Source: Diprion similis
Taxonomy: Eukaryota > Arthropoda > Insecta > Hymenoptera > Diprionidae
DNA length: 64,000 nucleotides
Assembly: GCF_021155765.1 (NCBI RefSeq)
Contig: NC_060110.1
Coordinates: 19,118,001 to 19,182,000 of the forward strand
Direction: 5' to 3'
Below the pieces are notes generated by a model that did no database searches, was not told the origin of the DNA, and saw only the letters and a program-made list of their open reading frames with translations. Position numbers and translations under genes: made by a program. This document shows positions 1-10,732 of the stretch, piece after piece (position 1 is the stretch's first letter; every line of letters starts with the position of its first letter).

Positions 1-991
1 CATCGCAATCGCCCTCCTTACACGCCAGGGCCGTACCATGCGATTCTTCACTTCCCGTTGGAATCCCTTGAGTTCCTGTACCTATCTACTTCACACCAAA
101 TCACCGACGGACAACATGCAGGCAGACGTCCCATTTTTGTCCAATATCTAACTATTACATATACCGCTGCGTCCTCGGCCAAGTTCACGATCTTCAAAGA
201 TCGATCAATCTATAAATTGCTATAAATCAGTCAAGGCCTTAAATAATTGCCACGTAATTGCACTTAACGCAATGAAAAACAACTGTCCTGCCAGTAATTG
301 ATGGCATCTTCACGAAGCGTATCAAGATCATATCAGGATACAGGAATTAATTTGCATTCGAAAAACTAACGATAAATAGACGCAAAAACCTTTCTCGACC
401 CAAGGACGACTTGTATAATTATTGTAAATTATCTGTTGCCTTTCCTTACCTTTATAAGATCTGCAAGCGTGACTAACTGTAACAGTTATTAGTTAAGACC
501 ATTTGTATAAGGTATCAATTGTCAATGAATGCATGTACAATTTGCAATAAATAGAAAACCGTTTCCCCAAAAATAATAAACAAATTTGTGGTTAATATAC
601 ATGTAATATATAATCAGTTCTGTAATAGCCAAGTACGTCGAGTATCTTATCTGTGATTCATCTGCAAGTACAACAATTGTACAGCTGAATAAAATCTCTG
701 ACAATCAGCAACTACGAAATTTTACTGCAACTGCTAACTCAATAATCAAGGTGTTTCAACAGTAAGTCCAAAGAATCTGTTTTGTATTACAATCATATAT
801 CCATGGCGTTGTATCATTTGTTCATTATGTTACCTGTATCTTGTTTCATATTGTCGTTATACCCAAAGTAACAGTATTACAACATCTTATACGAGTTATA
901 ATTTTGTTCTATTGAAAGTATGGTAAAATCTTCATAAACGTGCCCATACTTTGGAGTTCACCTTTTTCAGTCACGGTTTTTATTCGCAGAC
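1..991. other. Upstream non-coding region
   Basis: I see no convincing coding exon here. The stretch is AT-rich, has many stops in all frames and ends in the likely promoter or 5' UTR of the serine hydrolase at 992. Two possible splice acceptors lie just before that start: a TTTTTCAG ending at 970 and a TTCGCAG ending near 989. The hydrolase may therefore have a non-coding 5' exon here. On the minus strand at 22-39 there is a short ATG-initiated segment followed by a GTAAGG donor, but it is too short to call. Confidence 0.5.
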
Positions 992-1876
992 ATGTCACCT
1001 GAGGAACTACGTCTTCCAATGCCCTGGGGTCACATAGCAGCCAAGGCATGGGGTTCACCTAATGGCAAGCCTGTTTTGATGGTTCATGGTCTTCTGGACA
1101 ATGCAGGATCATTTGATCGGCTGATTCCATTTCTACCATTCGATCATTACTTTGTCTGCATTGATTTACCGGGCCATGGATTTTCCTCACACTTTCCTGC
1201 AGGGTTACCCCTCGATTATTTAAATCACGTCTTAGCTCTTCGCAGAGTCTTAGATAGTCTTAAATGGAGCAATTGTATCTATATAGGTCATAGTTTAGGA
1301 GCAACTGTGGGTATGATGTTCACCTCAATTTATCCTGAGAGAGTAAAGAAAATTTTATGTTTGGACGCAGCTATTGCCAAGCCAATTACAAACAATGGAC
1401 TAATTCCCCACATTCGAAAAGTACATGATAATATTTTGAGCATTGAGAGTAAGGAAAAGACTATGACAGTATATACCGAGGACGAAGTGATGCATAGGCT
1501 CATGTATATGAGATTTTTTGCTCTAAATTTTGCTGCTGCTAAAGCTTTGATGAAGCGATCTGTCACCAAAATCGGCGATAAGTATAAGCTGAATCGCGAC
1601 GTACGACTCAACGCCGGCTTGTTCCCGATATTTAATTACAATCAACACTTGAGCTTACTTAAGAAACTCAAATCCCCTGCGACAGTCATCGCTGCAACAG
1701 CAACAATGACTACAGTTTATTATGAACAAATGGCAAGGCTTAGTTTCGACACATCGTCGATGAAACAACACAGGCTTCTAATAGTTGAAGGTAATCATGA
1801 CGTTCACAATAACCACCCCGAGAGAGTTGCTGTTCATGTATGCCAATTTTTGAGTGATCTTAAGAGCAATTTGTGA
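992..1876 (+). CDS. SERHL: Kraken/SERHL-like serine hydrolase, alpha/beta fold
   Basis: A single-exon protein of 294 residues. The family comprises Drosophila kraken and vertebrate SERHL/SERHL2, small alpha/beta-hydrolases placed in peroxisomes or cytoplasm in animals, with uncertain natural substrates. The sequence shows the oxyanion-hole segment HGLLD at residues 33-37, the nucleophile elbow GHSLG with Ser101, and a GNHDVH motif whose His269 would be the catalytic histidine. The N-terminal PWGHIAAKAWG block is close to the vertebrate SERHL proteins as I remember them. The ATG at 992 lies directly after a possible splice acceptor and gives the family's usual N-terminus and length, so I chose it. 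The gene is convergent with PRMT9. A polyadenylation signal AATAAA at 2196-2201 is a plausible 3' end. Family assignment is solid; substrate is unknown. Confidence 0.9.
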   Translation: MSPEELRLPMPWGHIAAKAWGSPNGKPVLMVHGLLDNAGSFDRLIPFLPFDHYFVCIDLPGHGFSSHFPAGLPLDYLNHVLALRRVLDSLKWSNCIYIGHSLGATVGMMFTSIYPERVKKILCLDAAIAKPITNNGLIPHIRKVHDNILSIESKEKTMTVYTEDEVMHRLMYMRFFALNFAAAKALMKRSVTKIGDKYKLNRDVRLNAGLFPIFNYNQHLSLLKKLKSPATVIAATATMTTVYYEQMARLSFDTSSMKQHRLLIVEGNHDVHNNHPERVAVHVCQFLSDLKSNL

Positions 1877-2384
1877 TCTTATTTAATATCAATTTAGAGG
1901 GAAAATGTGTTCGGTTTGATGAATAATGAACAAAAAAATATGGTTCATTTAAAATGTATATAATTATAAATATTTATTTAAATTCTATTTCTATTATTTT
2001 TCTACGGGTCAAACTGAATTTTACTTAATACTTACTGAAAATTATTTAAAAGTATGAATGTAATATATTGTGTACTCAAATTAATCGAAAAATTTTATAT
2101 GGACTGTAATAGGCATTTTTGCTCTCTTGGCGATTGAAATATGTTGTAAAACTAGGTGAATGAAATATGTGGTGGGAATAATTGAAGGAAATTCCAATAA
2201 ACTTGATGAATGCAAGATTTTGTATTGTACTTTTTTTTACCAGCTTCAACAGGATTGTATTTTACATCGATTCCAAGATTTAGTGAAGTAGAATCAATAA
2301 AACTTTGTGGAATGATATTGCTGATATAATATGATTGAAAGTGATGGCAAACTCTTCTTTTGTATAAATCAATTTCATTACTCG
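1877..2384. other. Convergent 3' intergenic spacer
   Basis: This spacer separates the stop codons of the hydrolase (+) and PRMT9 (-). It is AT-rich and non-coding. The AATAAA at 2196-2201 could end the plus-strand transcript, which leaves the two 3' UTRs very close or overlapping. Confidence 0.6.
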
Positions 2385-5353
2385 TTAAGATGTCACTAAA
2401 GTGATTCTGACGAGTCCATTCATTTGATATACCTTGAATGTGATTTCCTTATCCTGCAAAACAAGATCTTGCAGATGATCTTCTAGGACAACGGCTGTGT
2501 GATTCATAAATGAATCATCTCGTCTGGTGCTGTGTACATGATCTGGTGTGAGTTGAATTTCATACCAACAGATCAAAGCATTTGGAATAGCTTGTTCCGG
2601 TACTGATATCTTCCCAAAATTAACTAAAGACTCGTTGGTCTCGGAATCGTCTATCTGAGTCAAAGTTACCGTGTTCGTTGATGGTCTGCATTCATACATA
2701 CTTGAGTTGAGATCAAAAACTTGATTTATCTGCAATAATCAGGTCAAAGTTGTTAGCAAATTATTAAAAGTCATATGAAACATATTTCTCAGTTCAAAAA
2801 TTGTCATGTTCCAATTCATCTTGCAACTAGTTACAAAATTGTGGAATATCACAAATGTACGAAATCGTTGAGAATCATATTCAATCCATCCTTAAAAGTA
2901 CGTCAGTCACACTATTAAAGATAGACTCAAACTTCACCAACCTCAAATTGGTTAATACATTCTGCGACAAAAAATTTTTTCACATCATTATTTTCACCAT
3001 GAATTGGTGAACCAGGTTCATTTTTATTGTCTAATCTCTGAAAAGATACTTGGAATGTAATCAATGTTATGCTAGACTACTGCATCATATTTCACTATCA
3101 GCTATTAGAGATGTTTTAACTTACTATGTCATATTTACTGTTCTTGAAATGTCCTTGAACATTTTTGTCGTTAACTCTGACCATTTTGGGTAAATCAGTA
3201 GAATACACTAGTTGACCCATTAAAAAGATTTTCTGTGGTAGTATGAAACCAGCGTTATTTAAAAAGTAACTATAAAATAAAGCACGCTTAATTAATTAGC
3301 AATTACCGTGCAGTTATTCAGCAATCACTTAGAATTAGCTTACTCAAGGAAATCGTGATAGTTTCGTTGATTCCAATCCTTCAACTCTCCTTTGGGATCA
3401 AAGTTATGAATTAGAATAGCATCAATTTTGTTGTTAATTTCACTGTAATTCGATATCGGTTCAATTAGTGAAGTGATCCCACTGTCTGTTGCTACTTCAT
3501 GTAAAACAGTTTGCAATGCCAGTGAATTTGCTTCGCAATAGAGCTTTTCACAATTCCTATTTTCTTTTAATAAAGTCAGTCCGTAAACTGGAAATGGTGA
3601 AGTATCTAGAATGTATTTGATTGGTTCATTTTTTTGATGTTTTGCAATTCTCACTAATGACATTACGTAATCAAAGTCATTCAAGAAAGTTATCACTTCC
3701 TTTGGAAGACGGAAAATGGGCTGGATTTTTGGTGTGGTATCTGTAACTAATTTGTAAGAACAGTGGAGTTTTCCATTAAAAATTGCAGCCGAAATTTCCA
3801 TGTGATCACGTTGTTTGCAAATCCTTGGAATGGCTGGAAAAATAGCTTGCTGCCAGCAAGATTTTCCTTGTGACGAATTAACTGTAATATCTTCGTCAAT
3901 ATTCAATTTGAACCATGCTACCAAACCATCAATGATTCCATCGTATCTACATTTTACATTGACGGTTCCTTTTTCACCATCTGCACTAAATGTTCTTAAT
4001 ACTGATAAATCGTTGAAATTGACCTTTACTATTTCTTTTGGTTCGGTAACATAATTGACGTTGACATTTTCTAGATTTTCAGTATCATAAAATTCGTCGT
4101 CAACCAGTATAGATACGTTATCAAAATTTAAAAAACTTGGGTGATCTGATTTGTTGAATAAAATTGTTGACTTAGATCGAATATGTTCAGATTCGACTGC
4201 AGCTACATAAAGTGTTGCTCCCAAAGGAATGACCATCCCCAAATTGTTTTCAATCAGAAGATTTTCATGGGCATATATTAGTGTTGGTATCACACACTCC
4301 CCGAACAAACCAGCATCAAAAGTTTCGGTGATTACCAATTTTACCCTAAAACAGATAATGTATTGTCCACGTTTTATGAAACGTTCAAAAATGTGAAAAT
4401 AAGAAAAAATAATAACATTTAAAGGATTATAATATAACAAAGATCATGTTGATTTAAATTTACCTATTAGGTATGTCCTGTGGAATGCACAACTTCTCTG
4501 AAGACTTGGCAAACAATTTTATGTCATCAGCATTGTTTCTACTGAATACATTTCTTGCAACATTCCCCATAACAGGTGAACATTCACAGGCATATATTTC
4601 TTTTGCACCTGCCTCGTGCGCGTACAGGCTCAACAAGCCAGTGCCAGTTCCTATGTCCAAGACAACATCATAACCTTGAGCTATGCGCTTTTGAATTGCT
4701 TTTCTGAATCCCTTATTTCTGGCAGTGTCATTCAGCATTGGAAAATGCCATCTGTCTATAGCCATACTGAAAGCATTCTGAAGGTTTCTTACCGCTGGTA
4801 AAAAGTTTGGGTCCACATGAAGCGCGAGTCTTAAATACTGAATGGCTTCCATTGGATTATCATTTCTAAAATGGCAATGTTCACATTCGTCAATAAGCTA
4901 AGAATATTTTTATTACAAGAAGAAGTGTGTGTGATTTACTACCTGAGAAGATGAGCAGCAAAATTATTCAGCATGCGTGTATTATTTGGATAAATATCTA
5001 GCGAATGTTTATAACAGCTCACAGCATCTTCAATTCTATTCCCCAACTCTAATTGCATTCCCCACTCGCCTGCAAGGAAGTATCCGTAATATTAATATAA
5101 AAATTTCAAATGATGAATCTTAATAAATCAGTAACTTTTCAATTTGTACAGGAAGAAGAGAAATATCAAATATTCCTTGAAATAACTTACACAAAACGTC
5201 AGTAAACAATTTTTCTACTTCTGATCTCTTCGCTGGACATAATTCTACAACTACTGTGTAATAAGCATAGGCCCTCCCAACATTCCCACGTGCATCCTGT
5301 TCCTGAGCCTTTTCCAGTGCTTTTTCAACAATTTCTCTTATTTCCAAATCCAT
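2385..5353 (-). CDS. PRMT9: Protein arginine N-methyltransferase 9 (PRMT9)
   Basis: Seven exons join in frame: 5191-5353, 4943-5069, 4464-4865, 3344-4345, 3125-3269, 2942-3037 and 2385-2729, giving about 759 residues (vertebrate PRMT9 is about 845). PRMT9 makes symmetric dimethylarginine; in mammals its known substrate is the splicing factor SF3B2. The N-terminus is helical with TPR-like repeats, as expected. SAM-binding motif I, VLDIGTGTG, lies at about residues 165-173. The double-E loop ITETFDAGLFGE supplies Glu238 and Glu247. The C-terminal half is the second, degenerate methyltransferase unit typical of PRMT9. The exon at 3125-3269 uses the acceptor at 3270-3271, not the nearer CAG at about 3226-3228, because only the former restores the frame across a 74-base intron. 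Start Met at 5353 is the first in frame and yields an ordinary N-terminus. Confidence 0.92.
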
Positions 5354-6072
5354 CCTGGGATGTGCTGTAATAAATACTGTACCATACTAGACAATCTCTA
5401 CAATTGTAAAACTTTGCTCAATATCAGGGTGAATAATCGAGACAAAAAATAAGTTCAAAGTGATCAGTGATTACAAATGAAGAGTGAAAGAGGAACATGA
5501 ATAAACTGAAAAATTAACTCAATTAAATCATACTTGTCTCATTGGCGTAATTATAGGGTGGAATAATTCTTGAAAATATGTGGATCAGTAGAGCGGATCT
5601 TCTATGTCGAAACCAGATTAGGCATGTTCGTTATACGACCCTTTGATATGACCTGCTGCGAATGAAGGACAGCTTTTTGTTTACAATCTCGTTCTGTCAA
5701 GTGGCTTTGACATTCAAGGTTATGTTTCCATGTTCGGCACTCAAATGTAAGTTTATAACATAAAAATACAAGGAAATATAGATAATTATGGACTATAGTC
5801 TTTTCTGCCTTGCCCAGGATTAGACACGGCATACGGTTTGCGATATTTGTCGTCAGTTGTTGGTACAATATTCTATGATTATAACCTCCCTGCCAATTCC
5901 CTAGCTTCTCAACCTTTCTGGTCATGGTGGAAAGATTACATTTAACGATGCTTCTGGTGAGGCACTGATCTAGTTGATGGATGGCTGAAGGAGACAATAG
6001 AAAATGCATTCCATACTTTGCGAATACACTTTATTGTAGTCAATATTCGATTCATGGATAGACTATCAGAAG

Positions 6073-6097
6073 TTTTTTTTTTTTTTTTTTTTTTTTT
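6073..6097. repeat. Poly-T tract (25 bases)
   Basis: Uninterrupted run of T followed by a short C run. It could be the poly(A) tail relic of a minus-strand retroposed sequence or simple slippage. No target-site duplication was identified. Confidence 0.9.
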
Positions 6098-6667
6098 CCC
6101 CCTTTGCAAGAAAGTTTTGTAATTGAGATATTAGATCGTAAATTTTATTAGTATACAAATCCAGGGTGGTTTAATTTTTTATTGAAATTTAGAAAAAGAG
6201 TACAATTAGGGTAAATTTTCACACAAATATTTGAGTCTGCATTAGGCAATTTGGAGAATCTAAATCTCCAATTGAATCAATCAATAGCATTAATATGTGT
6301 CAACTACATTAATTTATGTACACATGAGTTGGCCACAAATTTGGAATTTTGGAATTCATTGATCCATTTTAGGTATAGATAAACGGTCACTATTCTCTGA
6401 ATACTCCGTTTATCTAAGGAACAATACAACAATCGTAACGCATAATAGTGTAATAATTATTTACAATTTCATAAGATTATTATGACTTCAATATAAATAT
6501 TAACAGTATCATTGTAGATTTAATAAATTACAAACTGTTCTGTAATGATGCCGGTTTTTCAAAACTTAAATCCAAAACAGCATTATTTACATTTTATCTA
6601 ACAGAATTATTAGTTCGTAGAAAAATAAAAAATCCTCAATCTCACATTGGCCTGCAATAAATACAGA

Positions 6668-6739
6668 AAAAAAAACAACAATTCAACTAAACTGTACATG
6701 CATGCGTGGATAGATTATATTTTTTCCAGGTATGAGTAA
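6668..6739 (+). pseudogene. Short C-terminal relic, copy 1, related to 7397-7693
   Basis: A plus-strand segment that reads KKNNNSTKLYMHAWIDYIF and then ends in a stop at 6737-6739. It matches the tail of the longer fragment 950 bases downstream, which reads LYMPAWINYIFHGYK before its stop. The similarity holds at protein level, in the same frame and with the stop in the same place. This suggests two copies of one decayed gene or mobile-element ORF. I do not recognise the family. Confidence 0.3.
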
Positions 6740-7045
6740 GAATTAACAGAAGAATTGTGCCTTACTTTATTCAAGTCTAGAATGTAGAAATATGAATTGC
6801 TTAGTAGACTCGTAATGTTTTCTAACCTCACAGTGATATTAAATTTTTTACCACATGCCCTTCGTAAATTTACCATTTATCTGATTCATTGCAGTTGCAA
6901 AATTCTGAGAGAAACGGAGACTTGCATCAATTATCAAGCAGTGAACATTGCATATGATGCGCAAACTGAAAATTGCAAACAAACAATACATGGTACATAG
7001 ATATTATGATCATTGTATCGTGTATCGTTTCTTTGATATTTTCAG

Positions 7046-7693
7046 TCTGTAATTTTCCGAGATTTGAAGAGGACTGTCCGACTGACGGATCAATTGTAGA
7101 ACGATCTAGGAACCAGCAACGTTCTTTCATACTAGCTACTTATTAGATCATGTTACAGTGGATCCGTCACTTGAAGATATAGATACAGCACATACTGTGC
7201 AAGTTTCCATCAGAAAGCACTGTGCAATAATAATAGATTTATAAGACTTGAAGTCAGGAGTAGAAAACGATTTTGAATTATAATATGGAATTTACAAAAT
7301 GCACTGATACCTCTCAAAGTTTCGTAAATGGTCTAACATGAATTAATCTCTAATCAGAATGATATTAATGTGAATATTGGAAATCGACACATTTAGGGTG
7401 TAAGTATTGAAAATGTTGCCCCAAATCCAGTTAATGTAGTTTACTCATCAAACAACTACGAAAATGAATATGAAGATGAAGAAGTGAAAAGCCCATCCAG
7501 ATAAAGGAAACCCGCAAAATATGTAACTTGTGATGAAAATGAACGCAGTGACTCAGACCCTGAGTTGGTACTTGAAATCTTCAATCTAGCATTGGCCAGC
7601 AATGAAAATAGAAAAAAAAAAACCAAGAACAATATTTCGAAGCAGTTATACATGCCTGCATGGATAAATTATATTTTCCACGGATATAAGTAG
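7046..7693 (+). pseudogene. Decayed unknown coding sequence, copy 2
   Basis: Two exon-like stretches follow AG acceptors. The first, from 7046, reads CNFPRFEEDCPTDGSIVER and runs to a stop near 7145; an open stretch continues in another frame to about 7240. The second, 7397-7693, is open for 98 codons apart from one TAA at 7502-7504. It is acidic in its first part (NYENEYEDEEVKSP), then has KPAKYVTCDENERSDSDPEL and ends LYMPAWINYIFHGYK. Base composition and residue use look protein-like, but the stop and frame change argue for a broken gene. No family is recognised. It may be a fragment of a transposon protein or of a lineage-specific gene. Confidence 0.3.
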
Positions 7694-7856
7694 CCATGAA
7701 AGTATGGTGTGATGTAATTGAAAAACCGCACTTTGGAAATTTTGGAAAAATTTTTGATTGTGTGAGCTATTTTGCTATGCTGGTTTTTTATTTGTTTTAA
7801 AAAAAATAATGAACCAAAAAATTAACTTTACGGCAAAAGTAATTTGGCCTTCGCAG

Positions 7857-10236
7857 TTACCAATCGGGTCCAACCATGAATGCATCATCATCAGAATCCT
7901 CATCATTTGAATCAACGTCTAGATACAACGCAGGTAAGTCTATATCATCTTCGTCGTCATCTTCTTCTTGAACAACACCGTGAAAAAGCATGTTGTAGCA
8001 TTTGGACTGTGGATTGCGGAAATGTACATAAGGTGTGTCTGCTCTCAAACGCGTTCCACACAGCCAACAAAAATATGTATTGCACCTCCAGCATACCATC
8101 TTGTTGCAACCATCAGATTTCTAAAAAAATTTGAAATCAAATTATTATATTACCTTAATAAATCGTCTGTTGTAAATGATACACATAACGTGGCTAGAAC
8201 CTTATGTCGCGTAGCAAATATACTATAGAATTGAGAAATTTTTTATCCCTGAAAAAAAATCCAGAGCTACTACAGAAATGCTTTTTCGAAATTTTCTATT
8301 CATATTCGTTGACATAAAAAGTCTACAATTTCATCCAGTGTTACAGACTTGAAACGGTGCTAGAATTGGTATTTAGTTAATTGAATACCTCAATTGCAGC
8401 ATTGCAGTGCGGACAATTCCGACTATATGTGTTTATCCAAGTTTCTGACATGGTGTTCTCAACCAATGTTTGTAATTGTTTCTTCCCATAACGTTGTTCA
8501 AGTTGGATCTTCTTATCATCAGGTGCGTTTTGATACTCTGTTACGAGTTTTTGTTTTTCAGCTGCGGATGATTTTACTTGTATTAATAATAATTATATAT
8601 TTTATTTCACTCCAACTTTTTCGCTTTAAGCTTTCGAATTACCTGATTTGAATTTACATGGTTCGATTCCATGGTAAACCATTTTGCAGTAAATACAAAA
8701 AGCATACTGACAAGCAGGACAGTTTGCCATTCTGTCATTTGGCTCGCGACTAACAGGATATTGACAGTGAGGGCGTGGACAATAAACAATATCGGTCATT
8801 GTGTCTAATGTCACGCTTAGCAGAGTGGCATCGTATTTTGCAAATAATTCTTGACTGACTAAATCCTTGACCTATGTGAGATAAAAAAATCAATACATAA
8901 AAAATTACGATTGTTATATTGATCGATATGATGATAATAGTGAAAAGATCAATTTTGAGATTATAAATGTATGACACACATTGGCAAACAATTTTCACCT
9001 GATAGGTGCAATGATTGTGAAAATTCTAGCAATTTGGAACATATTACCAACTTACTTGACCAGGAGTTGCCTCGGACAAACATTTCTCTTCTGGACAACA
9101 AATATTCTTGACATTTCCATCCTGAATTCTAATTTCCAGGTAGGTAAGGATACATTCTTTACAAAAGACATGAAAGCAGGGGACAAATTGCGTACAATGT
9201 ATCCCCAATTTATCTAAGAAGCAAATTTTACATGTATAAAAGTTTCTCTTGAATTCAGTTTGCTTGCGTTTTGAGTCATAATCGATTAACATTTGCACTG
9301 GATTTCTACCGATTGACTGGTCTGAAACAGCTCGTTGATCGGTGAACTTTCTAGTCTTCTGTTTCCTCCCACGTTTTCTTGCAGAATGTTTTTCGTCGGT
9401 TGTTTTTCTAACCCTTTGTTTAGTTAGGCTTTTGTTACATTTGACTTCCTTGCTGTTCGAATCTGTCTTGATCTCTTCATTACCATCTTTGAATTTGTTC
9501 GTATCTTGCGCATTCTGAGTCTTTTCTAGGGCCATTTTATAACAAGTATAACCATAATTGATCGCTAGGCTTGTTTCTATATTTAGAAATCCCAGTGTTT
9601 CATCCTTCAAGAATGCCATCCATGTAAAGAGAATTTCAAGCCCTTTGTTTTCTTCCCACAACTGATCCAATTTTTTACACAATTTAGCGATAACGTATTG
9701 ACTTAACCATGACGAGACGAGGGTGAATTTCGGCGGAGATTCCGAAGGATAATTAGATGGCAACGTGATAAATAACGACAGTGGCGGTAAATGAGATATC
9801 GGTACGCTTTGTATAGGTTCTTCAGGGCATCTGCTGTCTTTGTAAGTGAAGGAGTACTCTGGAGGAATAGTTACGTAAGCTTTTAAGGTGCATTCATATT
9901 GTTCGTTTTCCTTGTGATATGAAAATTCTTCCTTGTTGTAGATGCTTTCTAGGGCAACAATTTCATCTTTTTGCTTCTCGCTGTCAGTTGACTGGAAATA
10001 AAACGTTTATCAAAAATGAATAAATTTGATGTTTCATTTCGGAACAACGAAGCCAAACAAACTGAGTAAAAACCAAATTAGAACAAATCGTGTATTTCGC
10101 GCAAGTGTATTATTTGTTACTGTATATCAATCATGTTTGACAACTGATTTTTATTTCGTATGCAAACAATATTGTATGTATTTTCATAGGTTATGTTCAG
10201 TAAATAAAGTGCAATAAAGTTTATAAAATTCACCAT
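7857..10236 (-). CDS. RNF14: RNF14-like RBR E3 ubiquitin-protein ligase
   Basis: Five coding exons: 10234-10236, 9056-9991, 8643-8871, 8389-8561 and 7857-8120, for 534 residues (human RNF14 is 474). RNF14 is a RING-between-RING ligase. In mammals it acts in clearing stalled ribosomes and RNA-protein crosslinks. Order: an N-terminal RWD domain with the NYPSESPP motif; a lysine/arginine-rich linker (about residues 160-250) longer than in vertebrates; RING1 starting CKICFLDKLGIHC; IBR with CPRPHCQYP and CPACQYAFC; RING2 with CPHC and DGCNKMVC, whose Cys452 is the expected catalytic cysteine; and an acidic C-terminal tail. The second exon opens with STDSEKQKDEIVALESIY, matching the RNF14 N-terminus directly after Met. 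The ATG at 10236-10234 sits immediately before a GTGAAT donor, so the start codon alone forms the first coding exon. Confidence 0.9.
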
Positions 10237-10732
10237 TTTCTTCGCAGATGAGGATTGAGTAGCGAGATTTTTCAGAAGAATAAGGTTGTTCAATTTTTGT
10301 TTGAAACTTCCGGGAAAATTTTATTTCTGTCCACAGTCTTCTACAAAACTGTGTTTCTGCCGGACAAAAATCAGATTAATCAGAAACAGTGAAGGTCAAC
10401 GGAACCGGAACGTAAAGTAAACAGCTGATTTTTCTTGCCAGGAAGTACAAAATAGAATTATAGTATTTCCCTTGACAGTTATCGATTAAAATCGAATTAT
10501 ATTTTTGTAGCCTATAAGTATTGAGTAAATCTTATCACAGTTTCATTTCCTGCCGACGTCAGTTTGGCCGTCGTCAGCTGGCGTAGAAATAAGTAAACAA
10601 AAATATGCTATGCAATATGCGTCCACGGAACAGGCTTCTGATCAAAGTTGACCAGGCAATCAGAGGATGTACATGTATTGGGCAGCACAGCTGAGCCGGT
10701 TTTGAAAAGTTATTTTTATTACTTATACTGAA
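10237..10732. promoter_or_regulatory. Shared divergent promoter region of RNF14 and ALG7
   Basis: About 500 bases separate the start codons of RNF14 (-) and ALG7 (+). There is no coding exon. The short distance implies a bidirectional promoter plus both 5' UTRs. I see no clear TATA box with a defined start site. Confidence 0.5.

Larger units (their letters stand above)
5354..7856. other. Intergenic region with T-tract and decayed coding-like pieces
   Basis: About 2.5 kb between the PRMT9 start and the RNF14 stop. It holds the PRMT9 promoter, a 25-base T run at 6073-6097, long AT-rich sequence, and two related coding-like fragments on the plus strand that are listed separately. An open frame at 5602-6009 (-) exists but has no recognisable features. 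Confidence 0.5.

Noticed and set aside
22-39. Possible tiny first exon on the minus strand with a GTAAGG donor
   Set aside because: Six codons only, at the window edge, with nothing to join it to.
5602-6009. 135-codon open frame upstream of PRMT9 on the minus strand
   Set aside because: No recognisable motif, no splice sites linking it to PRMT9, and it lies in the expected promoter region. Probably chance, though it is the longest unexplained frame there.
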